A stretch of 64,000 nt of DNA from Anaeramoeba flamelloides (lineage: Eukaryota > Metamonada > Anaeramoebidae): positions 9,515,001 through 9,579,000 of the forward strand of contig JANTQA010000015.1 in the NCBI GenBank assembly GCA_027625915.1, read 5' to 3'. Both the position numbers and the translations under genes were made by a program. Shown here piece by piece: positions 24,252-35,046 of the stretch (its first letter is position 1; each line of letters begins with the position of its first letter). The notes under the pieces are model-generated. The model was not told the DNA's origin. It did no database searches and saw only the letters and a list, made by a program, of their open reading frames with translations.

Positions 24252-24443
24252 CAGTCAGTTCAATTTTTAAAACAAAAACTATGAATGAAATTTAAGGCAC
24301 AAAAAAAATCTCAAATTAAGGTACAAAATTCAAATTCTAGCAATTTAATTTGTGTAAAAAAAAATTCCAAAAAAGTTCTTTAATTGGAGATTTTTTTGTG
24401 CCTTAAATTTGGTTGAAAGTTTGTGTCTCCAAAGTAGAACTAA
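24252..24443. mobile_element. Hairpin MITE, CAGTCAGTT family, copy 3
   Basis: Left end TA + CAGTCAGTTCAATTTTTAAA; inner CTCAAATTAAGGTACA; right arm TTTTGTGCCTTAAATTT and GTAGAAC, with the last bases decayed. Confidence 0.65.
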
Positions 24444-24664
24444 AATTTATAAAACTAAATCTTCACAGAAATGAAGAATTGTCACTATTTTTTATCATTG
24501 CTATTTTAAATGTTATTTTAAAAAAAAGTTGATCTTGGGTTGGTTCTTTGAATTTTATATCCATTATTTTGCCCGTTTAATACTTAATCTTGATATTCAA
24601 TGTTATTTTTTAAAAAAATTAAATTTCTATTAAGATTTACTTAAAAAAATTCAAAAATCAGAAA

Positions 24665-24715
24665 ATGGTCATTTTTACAATTCCTTTAACCCCAGACGAA
24701 TCGAATTTTTCTCAA
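24665..24715 (+). pseudogene. Possible 5' fragment of a paralogue of the 22259 gene
   Basis: ATG-led frame reading MVIFTIPLTPDESNFSQ, close in pattern to the start VVIPLTEEELQIKF of the gene 2.4 kb upstream, with a similar A-rich leader. It is followed by GTACGT (possible donor) and in-frame stops. No downstream exon was found. Either a truncated duplicate or chance; low confidence. Confidence 0.25.
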
Positions 24716-25209
24716 GTACGTACAAAATAATTTAGATTAAATATTAAGAGTTATCTCTAAAAGTCATAATTTACGAAGATATTAATTGTCCAAAAAATGT
24801 ACTTTTTTCTCATTTTTGCGACTTTTTTACAATTAAAAATAAATATTTGGTGATTTTTAAGACATTTTATTTGAAGGAGCTTAATGTAGTTGAAATTTTG
24901 AAAATCAAAGTTAGACACTAGAGTTCTTAGCGGGTTTTAATTCCCATTAGTATTCTGATCATCTTCAAATAATTCTGGTGCTTTTGATCAATTTTACTAA
25001 TGTTGACAGTAAAATTGTTAAAATATGATAAAATAATGTCTCACTTTTTTTCCACACCACAATTTTTTTCTTCAATAGTAAAAAAAAAAATTCTATTAGG
25101 TCTTCAATTCCAAAAATTCATAAAAATCAATCGTTTAAAAGAATTCACAAAATAAAAAAAATAATTATATTTTAAAAAAAATCAACTGGTATTTTCATTT
25201 CAAATTTTA

Positions 25210-25500
25210 AAAGGGACAAATTTCTTCAATTTGAAAGCAATTGTTTTTTTTTTCAGCAAAAAATCATTTTTTTTCGATTTAATCCAATTTTTAGTTATTT
25301 TGAAAACTCTCTAAATTTGAAAAAAGCTATCATTTTGTACCATTCTTAAGATAAAGATAACTTGATTGAGAAATGAAAAAAAAATCAGAAGATATCAAAA
25401 AGCACCAAAGAACAACACTTCAAAACGAAAAGAGAGTTGTTTTCAAAATTATAAATTCTAAACATTCAAATTGGGAATTTAGTTTATCCCAATGGCACCC
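25210..25500. repeat. Dispersed repeat, partner of 3808-4345
   Basis: Matches 4041-4345 in order: AATTTCTTCAATTT, GATTTAATCCAATTT, AAAAAGCACCAAAGAACAAC, ATTCAAATTGG. The upstream piece TTATCGTGGATTTGATCCA lies at 24077. Confidence 0.5.
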
Positions 25501-25767
25501 TTTCTAAAATTGTTCACACTTATAAATGTTGAATATTTAAGATCGATCAATATACCCGGTTGATTATTTTAAAATTGGTCTTTGGTATTCATAAAAATTT
25601 CAATTATTTTTTTTTTTTCATTTCAAAAAACCATTTCTCGACATAATGACTTGACCCTTAATTTTTACATTAAAATTATTAAAGATGAAACGACTCTAAC
25701 AGTAAACCCACTTTTGTTAGAAAGTGAAATTTTATTTCAAAAGTAATTTGCCAACTACCAATGTCTT

Positions 25768-27072
25768 TATAATAGAGATTTTGATAATAAAATGCTTAAT
25801 TCACAATAAAGTTCCAAAAATTGCGATAAATTCCATCAAATCGCGATATATCAGAAAACCGCAATATTCAACATTATCGCGATAATATAACAAATTGCGA
25901 AATTCTATAAAAAATCGCGATAATTATTATAAAATCGTGATAAATTCCAAAATATCGCCATTAAAAAGTAATCGTGATATAATAATTGATGGGTTTTTGG
26001 GTTAATTGAGAAATATTTTAATAAAAAAATTTTTTTGATCAAAAAATAGAAAAGGTGAAAAAAAGCCATTCTTTGAAAAAACAACCAAAAAGATACTTGA
26101 TTGAATCAAGGATCAGATCAAAGAGTTTTATTGTATTTTCATTTGATTTGGTTATCAAACCTATCGATCCTTTAAGATCAACAACAATAAGAACTAAAGA
26201 GAAATAAATATTTTTTCAGTTAATCGTGGTATAGGAAATTGCCTTGAATAATTAGCTTCTAAAACAACCAACCCTTCACCCCCTCTTTAAAGAATGTGTT
26301 CTTGAGGTTGCAACATTTTCAATATTCCTGGAAAGCTAAAAGGGATTGGATAACTCTTCAAAAGATTTCACAACATCCTTACCAGATGATCACCTATTAT
26401 TGAGATTTTTTATACAATTGTATTCTTCTTCTTATTCTTCTTCTTTGAGCATCTTTGTATTAGACAGAAAACACAATTAGAGCTTAGAGGTTATTTTTTG
26501 ACCGATCACCAATTGGAAGGAAAATTATTCTTTATTCTTTTTTGCTATTTAAAATTGTGAATGTAACAACTCCATCGTAAGAAAACAAATCTATCTTATA
26601 TTCAAGTGTATTGTTGAAATGGGTAATTATTAGTTTGATCATAAAATTTGTTTGAGATTTTATATTTTGTTAAAAAAAAAATGAAAAGAAAACAATTTGT
26701 GTTTCCACTACAAACCAAACTCATTGCCTTTTTAAAAGTTTTCTGTCTTTCAAAACTTTCAAACACTTGGCAACAGTTCGCAACCCTTACAAACACATTC
26801 AAACATTTATTAAAGGGGAAATTATCGTTTAGGTCTTAAATAATTTTAAAAGTCTAGATTTTTTTTAAAGTGATTTCAAAAAAATAATTTTTCATTTTTT
26901 CGCGATAATGTTGAATATGGCGATTTTATTATTTTTCACAATAAAGTTGGACTAATCGCGATTTTATGTTTTTTTCGCAATAAAGTTGGACTAATCGAGA
27001 TTTTTTAATATTATCGAGATTTTATTGTTACTACCATGATAATATATGTTATCATCAAAACCTCTAATAAAT
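25768..27072. mobile_element. Non-autonomous element with ATCGCGAT arrays near both ends
   Basis: The ends pair imperfectly: left ATAATAGAGATTTTGATAAT, right complement ATTAGAGGTTTTGATGAT. The left ~200 bases hold about nine copies or variants of ATCGCGATAA, and the right ~150 bases hold five or six in inverted sense. The ~900 bp middle has only short frames (26648-26839 is the longest). Clustered subterminal motifs are known as transposase-binding sites in several DNA transposon families; here that role is inferred. Confidence 0.55.
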
Positions 27073-28324
27073 GAAAAAATTATTTTCCACTAATTTTTCT
27101 TTTAAATTCACCAATAAAAGTTTTCACAGAGGTTGGAAAAAAATGGTAATCTCTAATTATTTTCTTTTAAACTTATTCATTCTAGTATTTGTTAAATATT
27201 GCGTGAACGAAAAAGTCTAAATGTTACAATGGTTGGTATTAGGAATTCAAATGTGATAAAATATCTCTTCATTATCTTTCTTTTTCAATACAGAAATCTT
27301 AGGGTTTTGAGTTTACCCGACTTATATTATAAAAAAGTACCCTTCAAAGAAATAAAGGTAGAAACTTGAATTACAGCCAATTCACAAAAACTTTCCCAAC
27401 ATAAAAAAATTGGAAATAAAATTCTTTTTCATATTCTTTTGAAATATCAAGTAAATTTACTCAAATTTTTTACAATAAAAGTTTTTCTTTTAAAAAAAAA
27501 AATTAAACAAAGTAAAAAAAGAAGTAATCATCAAATTTTAAAGATAAGAACAAAAAAAAAAAATATTTTTTTTTTCTAGATCAAAGTTTTATATTATTTT
27601 GATATCTATTTTTAAATTGGTTCGTTAATAAATTATCATAGGATATATTCCACCCCCTTTTTAATTTAAAGTATTCATTTATTTTATTAAAGAAATAATT
27701 TTGTATAATTCAGTTTTGCACAAACTGTGACATTCAATATTGAGAAAATGTGTACACCCCCATTAGCGTTACAATCTCTGGAACAGGAAGAAATGGTAAT
27801 CTTGTTTAAGATGTACTATCAGGTTATTTTGATTTTAAGCTGATCGATCTTCAACTTTGTTTGAAATTTAATAGTTATTCAAAAGGAAATTTTTACAAAA
27901 TTTATTTTTTTTTTTCAAATATAAATTTATGGGTCTAAGGCTAATATGTTTGGAGGTATGTATAAAAAATTATTATATCAATTGGTTTGTATTTTTCTTT
28001 TAGGTTTGACTTTATTTTGTGCTTTTCAAACAATAATTTTTGTTTTTTTTTCGGTAATTGAGTTAAAGTGAAATGTAAATTTCAATTTATAACCCCAAAA
28101 ATTAAAATTTTTTTAGATAAGTTACGATCCACTTTCTTAAGTATTGTACGTTTCAATTGGGATTTCGGTAAAAAAAAAAAAAAAAAATTGAAAAAATTCA
28201 CTCTTAAAACCACTATTAAATTTCAAACAAAGTTGGAGATCAATCAGCTAAGAATCAAATAACAAGCAATTACATCTTAAAAAAAGATGTCCATTTCTTC
28301 TTAAATCATGAATTTCAACCTTAA

Positions 28325-29697
28325 GGGAGTAGCCACGGTAAAGAAAAATTTTTCACTTTTGTGCGATTCTGAAGAGGATCAGAAAATAACATTTTTTACT
28401 CTGGTTGTAACTCATTGGTTTTTATTATTTAAAGTACTTCATTCATTAGATTTTTGAAATTTTTTTTTCAAAGTCTCAAAGAAATTGCCACAATAGAATG
28501 TTGAGTTGAATTACTTAAAATAGTGTTTTGAATGTTGAATGACTTATCTTTTATTCTTCTCTCAACATTCTATTGTGGCATTTAATTTTTTTCATTTTTT
28601 ATTTTTTCATCATTTTTTGAGATTTTTTTAATCCTGACAAGATAAAGCAATTAGAAATATTTTTTTTATTAGTGGCATTTAGGATTAATGGATTTTGTTT
28701 AAAAAGAACAACAATATTACAATTGAGAGAATCATAAAAGGAAACATAAATGGGACTTAAATAGCTAGAAGAATTCCAAAATTAGAATAATTAAGTAGAA
28801 TTATTTCTTGTTAGGATTGTAAAACGTTGGGTTTAGTGGAATATGAGAAGTGAATATGATTATATGTTATCAAAGTTTAAACCACAAAATAGATACACTT
28901 TTTATTCAAAGAATCTGAAATTATCTTCTCCCAGAAAAAAAAACTCAACCCCATTCCAAAAATTTGGACACATCTAAAATCAAAAATCGGAAAACAAAAA
29001 CTCAATTTACTATATTTTCCCAAACCTAAAATAAAACCAGATTTAAGTACCATATTATTAATGGTTTTTTAAGTAATAATTTTCATCCAAATATAAGAAA
29101 ACAATATAAAACAAAAAATCAAAACAAGTGTGTCCAAAAAAAATGAAACGAGCTGAAATGAAAGAGTTTGAACAAAAAATATATTGGTAGATTTGTTAAA
29201 ATTACACCAACAATGGTTGATCGATCAAATGATAAGATACCATGTACCGGTTGTATGTGGATTTATCACTTGAAGAAACTCAACTGTAACCATCTAGTAA
29301 CCATCTATAAAAAATCTTCAGATCTAACTAAACCGATTAAGTACCTGAAAAAAAGAAAATGAAAACAAAAACAAAAAACACAAAAAATGATATAGTTTGT
29401 TGAATTAAAATTAATTTCCAAATTGATGTAAATCATGTTTTTGTTATTCTTCTAACTGTTTAAACTGTGTCCAAATTAATCGAATTAAGTTTATTTTAAT
29501 AATAAAATAATAATAATAATAAAACTATTTTATCAATATAATCTCTTTTTTTTTATTGTTGAACATTAAAAAAAAAAATATCAAATAATTTTTTTAAAAA
29601 AATTTTTAGAGAATCTATGATCACACGCCACTAAAACAAAACGTTCTTATCTCATCTCTCTCAAATTTTTATCATGTCTTATGGTGTAGCTACTCCC
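28325..29697. mobile_element. TTAA-bounded DNA element, 1.37 kb
   Basis: TTAA + GGGAGTAGCCACGG at the left and the inverted GTGTAGCTACTCCC + TTAA at the right. TTAA target duplication is the hallmark of piggyBac-type elements; their ends usually begin CCC, so the family is uncertain. Inside are an 85 bp palindrome and a 64-codon frame (29168-29362: RFVKITPTMVDRSNDKIP) that faintly recalls Tc1/mariner transposase C-termini; a related decayed stretch is at 38310-38370. The right end is 52 bp from the next start codon. Confidence 0.6.
28496..28580. repeat. 85 bp palindrome
   Basis: TGCCACAATAGAATGTTGAG at the left end is exactly inverted at the right end; the centre is a ~45 base loop. It lies inside the TTAA-bounded element. 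Confidence 0.75.
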
Positions 29698-29752
29698 TTA
29701 AACATTAAAATATTTTTCATTTTTTCACAGAAAATATTTATATTTACTACAC

Positions 29753-30904
29753 ATGTCATTTCCTTTTGATCTTGGTGGTGGTGTTGAAGGAGAAGAACCC
29801 GAAACCGAAAGCGAAGAAGAAATTGTATTAACTCAAAATGAAACAAAAACTGAAAGTCGATCCAACAAAGAAGAAACAGAGCAACAACAAAAAAAAGAAG
29901 ACAGCCAAACAACCGAAACAGAAACACACGAGGAAAAAAAAGTTGATCAAATACAAGAAAAGAAAGAAGAAACAAACAAGCCACAACAAAAGAAGAAAGC
30001 CAAAAAAAAAAAAAATCACAAAAAAAAAAAATCTAAAAAAAAAAGGGTTGCGATGGTAAAGGACGATGAGAACATTCAATCCAAAACAAGTAAAATAGTT
30101 CTAAAACCAGAATCTTCAAAAAAAAAAACAAAAACAAAAACAAAAACAGTATCAATTGAGAAGCCTTCTTCAAGTGGATTAAAATTTAATAAATTTCGAG
30201 AAAAAATAAAGAATTTAAAAAAACAAATAACACTTAACGAAGAAGATAATAAAAATAAAAACCAACCAAAGGAACAACCCACCAAATCAAAAACCAAAAA
30301 AAAGAAGAAAAAAAAAAAAAAACAAACATCAGAATTTTTTCAATCAATCCAAGAAGAAGGAATCGGTCTAAAGAAAGATAAAGATCAAGATCAAGAACCT
30401 AAAAAAAAAATGGAAGAAATAGACTTGAAAGACAATCAGAAACAACCAGAGCAAAAAGAGACCAAGAGCAGTGAAGGCACTAAAGATCAAAAGGAACCAA
30501 AAAAATCAAAAAAATCAAAAGCCAAGAAAACTTCAGAAACAAAAGAAAAAAACCAAAAGGGATCTTTAATTAAAAAACCCAAATTTTTAAGAAGAGAAAA
30601 AAAAAAAACAAAAAAAAAACAAAAAAAAGAATTAGTCAATCGAACACTTGAAAACAAACGAAAGGAATACAATTTTGTGTTAAAATCGATTGACAGTGAT
30701 TTTAAAACAATGAAAAAAAAGGAATCCGGCCAATTAAACTTCCAATTAAGCTCCATTTCCTCTTCGGTGCACAAATCCTTAAATGTAGCTCAGGATGTAA
30801 TGAGACACATTGAAAATTCCAATACCCAGATCGAGGATTTAATTCAAACAATAAACACTTTGTCTTCAGATTTACAAATTGTTCCTATCAATACGGTTAA
30901 ATAA
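29753..30904 (+). CDS. Lys/Glu-rich protein with a C-terminal coiled coil, unknown function
   Basis: Single-exon frame of 383 residues, ATG to TAA. Residues 1-10 (MSFPFDLGGG) are followed by acidic, then very Lys-rich low complexity up to ~300. Only the last ~80 residues look folded: heptad-like helices around LNFQLSSISSSVHKSLNVA and NTQIEDLIQTINTLSSDL. The small helical tail is reminiscent of BLOC-1/BORC-type subunits, but I cannot name one. The gene starts 52 bp after the end of a TTAA-bounded transposon, so its leader or promoter may lie in or beside that element. It is probably real because the frame stays open through non-repetitive sequence at the C-terminus. Confidence 0.7.
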   Translation: MSFPFDLGGGVEGEEPETESEEEIVLTQNETKTESRSNKEETEQQQKKEDSQTTETETHEEKKVDQIQEKKEETNKPQQKKKAKKKKNHKKKKSKKKRVAMVKDDENIQSKTSKIVLKPESSKKKTKTKTKTVSIEKPSSSGLKFNKFREKIKNLKKQITLNEEDNKNKNQPKEQPTKSKTKKKKKKKKKQTSEFFQSIQEEGIGLKKDKDQDQEPKKKMEEIDLKDNQKQPEQKETKSSEGTKDQKEPKKSKKSKAKKTSETKEKNQKGSLIKKPKFLRREKKKTKKKQKKELVNRTLENKRKEYNFVLKSIDSDFKTMKKKESGQLNFQLSSISSSVHKSLNVAQDVMRHIENSNTQIEDLIQTINTLSSDLQIVPINTVK

Positions 30905-33900
30905 AAATGTCAAGTATAAAAAACCCAAAATCAAATAATAGCCTTAATAATCGTAATATTATAACCAAAAATATTTCAATAATTTTATATTATTATTATT
31001 ATTTTTTGATAAGAATTTACAATAGTAGAAATAATGTAACTTCAATAATATAATTTTTTTTTAAAAAAAAAAGATTTCAATAAGTTTAATTGAGTGAAAC
31101 GAATACTTATTCGAATAATAATAAGGGAAAATTATTCCAATTAAATTTTTTTTTTTTTTTTTTTTATATTTTTAGGTTTATGTGAGTTTTTCTTTTTATA
31201 TTTTTTGGGTTTAAATATTAAATTTTTAATCATCATCATTTACACACCCTTTCTCAACTCACAAACCATTTTCACATTGTTTCCCTTTTTTTTTTTTTAG
31301 TTTTTTTTTGAAATAATTTAGAAATATCAAAAAAAGTCCATCTTTTTACAATGTTTAAAATAGAATGGAAATATTAAGAATTCTGAGCAACTTTATTACA
31401 ATTAATTGAAAACATTTATAAATTTCAAATAGATATAAAAAAAGTATTTTCATGATAATTCTTTTTTTTTTTGATTCTATTTTTTTTTTCCTCATAATTA
31501 TTTTTACTTGTAAAAATTTGAATTTTAAATACTATTACTTGAAAAATATCTTTAACAAAATTTTCATTTCTCTATGTAAAAAATTGTTGAAAAATCATTG
31601 GAAAAGTAAATCTTTAGGTTTTTTTATGCTTTTTACCTTCTCCAAATCTCCAATTTTTGGGCAATGGGAGTTTCTTCTCTTTAATTTTTTATTTATGTTT
31701 AGAGGAGACACAAGAACTAAAAAATTAATAATAAAACCAAAAAAAAAAATGTATATGATTAGATCTTAAGCGGACTAACTTGATCAGATCTTTAACGAAT
31801 TGGGATAGACTTATATAGCCGAAAACAACTAGACTGGATAAATTGAACCAATTCAAAATTAACAGTAGTGAGCCAAATTGGACTTTCCGTATAATATTTC
31901 GATGAGTTACTTGGACTGGGTTTTTTGATACTAATCCTCTATATTATAATTCGGTTTTACCAAAATGAGCTTTATGAAACTTTAAAAAAATAAATGATAA
32001 TAAAAGCAAATTGACATTTTTTTTTAAAAAAAAACAAATTCTTATTCTGGAAATTAGTGTTTGTAGTACCATATTATTTTTAAATTTTGAATTTGTAATT
32101 TAATCAAGCTTCCTATTTCATATGATCTATAGTTGTTTAAATATCCTGATCTCCTCTTTAATATCTTTTATCATGATAACTACTATTTTTTTGAGATTAA
32201 AAGGAAGCAACTATCAACCCATTCAACACCTGAGGAAAAGGAAAAAAAAAATATTATTTTTTACTTTATTTTGTTATATCTTTTCAGTTTTTTATTTCTT
32301 GTTTTTCTAACTAATTTTCTTGTATTTGCTTATAATTATAATTTTTTAATTTAATTTTTTTTAAACATTATCCTATGAATAAGAATCTTACATACACTAC
32401 AACTAAATGAAAAAAAAATAAATTATAAATAAAATTTCAGTTTCCTATAAATAGGAAGGATTTTTTATATTCATCTCTCTTCAATAATAAAAAGAATCAA
32501 TTTAATCTTGGAGAATTTGTCCAAAAAAAAAAAAAAATAAAATAAAAAAATAATGTTAATTCACTATCAGATAAACCGTTTCAAAAATAAATTTAAACAA
32601 TTAAAAAACCAAATAAACAGCTTTCAGCGACTTATTTTTTTTTCTATTTTCCTTGTTTAATAATTGTTTTTTTTTTTTTTACTAAATATTATATTTGAAA
32701 GATGAATAAAAAAAATATTTTGTGATATTTTAAATTTTTTATACCACCAACAACCCCACAGTTAAAAAAATTTAACTTTTGGAAGATATTTTTGTTTTTG
32801 ATATATTGTTTGTTTATAATATTCTTGAAAATATTAGAAATTTGAAAATGCTCAAGAAAATGTTCAAGAGTAAAAAAACCTTGTAAGATTTTTTAAGAAA
32901 AACCAATATTTATCATAAATATTTATCGAAAAATAACAATTTTAATTTAAGAAAAAATGTTTTTTTGTTGAATTTTTCATGTTATACTCTATGATGAATT
33001 TTTGTTACCCTTTGGGTATATTTGAAGATTTTAGGGCAAATATTTGTGATCTATTTGTATGGTTAAGGTATTAGTGTCTACCAAGGAGAAACCTCCGATC
33101 AAAGAATGTTGTTATCGAGTTTAACCGCATTAGTACAACATGGTTCAAATGGCTCTAAAAAAAACCATGAGTCAAGTAGAAATATTTGTTGATCTCCTCA
33201 ATTTATAAATGATTCTTATTTTAGTAAAAAAACCCAACAATTTCAGAATAAAACCTACATTTCACCACAAATTTAAAGGTTGAATTATCAATATTCAGAC
33301 CACAAAGTCACAAAATATCTTTCTTAAATTTGTTGCGAAATGTAGATTATTTGCTAAAAAATTTGTTTTTTGTTAAAAAAATTAAATAATTAACCAATAA
33401 ATTTTTTTGACCAAATATTTCTCAAATCATGGTATATATATTGACGTTACAAGAAAAAATATCAAAAGCAAACAAAACAAATCAATCTTTGGGTTTTTAT
33501 GTTAATGATTATTGAGTTAATCTTTGAAATGAAAAAATTGAAAAAATAGTTACTTTCCAAAGTTCTAAAGACGAATTATTAAATACTGGAATACTATTGT
33601 TTGAGTTTCTATCTTCAAGATTTGGAACAGGAATTAAAAAAAAATAATTTGTAAAATAAAAATATAATTGTGATCATTAGTAAAAAATGTAATAATTTAT
33701 TCTGCAATAAGATTTATAATAGATTTTTTAGAGCTATTTGAGACATGATGCAGACTAATATCATTTACACCCAATTCCAACATACCATGATTATAGAGAA
33801 ATCGATTGGTTACGCTAATTCCTTAAGAATGATAAAAAACGTTTTAGCTGGTTTGGATTTTGACATCTAAAACTAATTTTTTTTTTTTTTTTTGGGAATC

Positions 33901-34544
33901 ATTAGTTATATACTGTTTGATTTAGATGAATTTTGATAGAGTAGCTTGGTAACCTTGCTAGTAAGTTAAAATTTAATGTATCATTTATTAAAAATATTTG
34001 AGATGAAAAAAATGTAAACTTATTAATTAATAAAATTTGACACAATCTAGAATTTTCTTTTGAATAACATTTTCCCTCATTTTTTAATATAGTCTAACAA
34101 CTTCATAAATGTTAAAAACCACAAGATACCAATTTCTTTGACATAAAATTAGTAGAATACCAACACTAAAAATTTCAAGAAAAAATATAAAGTATACTTG
34201 TCTTCAAATTTTTTTTTTTTTTTAATTTTAATATTTAACTGAAACTTCTGTATACTTTATTTTCCAAAAAGTTCAACAAAAAGTGTTTTTCAGTGATTAA
34301 AAATCTTTTGGCTATTTTAGATTTTTGATTATTTTTGAGAATATTTGATAGTCATCAAACCAAAATTCAAGTTCGATCTTGTTCTTAATCAATAATTTTA
34401 TTCTGAAAATATTTTGTATTGGTATCTCAAATAAAAGTTTTGGTTTAATTCACTATTTCTTTCTTAAGATTCTTGAATTTAATTAAATTGGATAAAATAT
34501 ATTTTGTTTGATTCTCGCTTTATAAAACTTTCAACAAAATATTG

Positions 34545-34580
<36 letters not shown>

Positions 34581-35046
34581 ATGTTAAATATCAAAAAAAG
34601 ATGTGGAACAAATATTTCCATTTATCTCAAAACAATTGTTTAATTGATATTTTTTTGTGATCAAAAACAATAAAAAATGAAACTCCAAGGAAAATTTCAT
34701 TTATAAAAAAACACAATTGCCGAGAATTTAAATATTTGAATTTATGGCTTTTTGAAAAAGATCACATTTTTGAATGGTTTTGAAACTTGACACAAGAAAA
34801 ATAAAATAAGTATATTATTAAAAATCAAAATCAAAATCAAAATCAAAAAGAAATTAAAAGTAGATTAAAAATTTAAAATTGTATTATAAATAATTTTGCG
34901 AGAACAAAAAACTTTTAAACACATCACCTATCAATACATGTGAAATTACACACCTATCAATGAGAGGGCAGACGTAGAATGATATTACATTTGAATAAAG
35001 CGCTACTCAGGATTCAACTTGTCGGAAGAGATCTAACTTGTAAAAA
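30905..35046. other. Intergenic region between convergent genes
   Basis: No gene recognised. It contains a TTAA-bounded element (33067-33822), homopolymer runs and a (TA)n run at about 34547-34577. The block 31768-31990 is less A+T-rich than its surroundings, but has no open frame and no copy noticed elsewhere in the window. Confidence 0.5.
33067..33822. mobile_element. TTAA-bounded element, GG(T/G)ATTAG family, copy 1
   Basis: TTAA + GGTATTAGTG at the left, CTAATTCC + TTAA at the right. The interior matches 58319-59583 throughout (for example ACCACAAATTTAAA, ATGATTATTGAGTTAATC, TTATAATAGATTTTTTAGAG). About 756 bp, noncoding. Confidence 0.65.

Larger units (their letters stand above)
23405..28320. 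other. Gene-poor, repeat-rich region
   Basis: A C/T-rich stretch follows the stop at 23405-23510. Beyond it lie a MITE (24252-24443), the second copy of the 3808-4345 repeat, an element with ATCGCGAT arrays (25768-27072) and two isolated ATG-led mini-frames (24665 and 27749) that run into GTA and stop early. I see no complete gene. Confidence 0.5.

Noticed and set aside
26648-26839. 63-codon frame inside the ATCGCGAT element, considered as a helix-turn-helix
   Set aside because: No clear match to CENP-B or other transposase DNA-binding motifs; too short.
29168-29362. 64-codon frame as an intact transposase
   Set aside because: Only a faint resemblance to Tc1/mariner C-termini; kept as a remark under the TTAA-bounded element.
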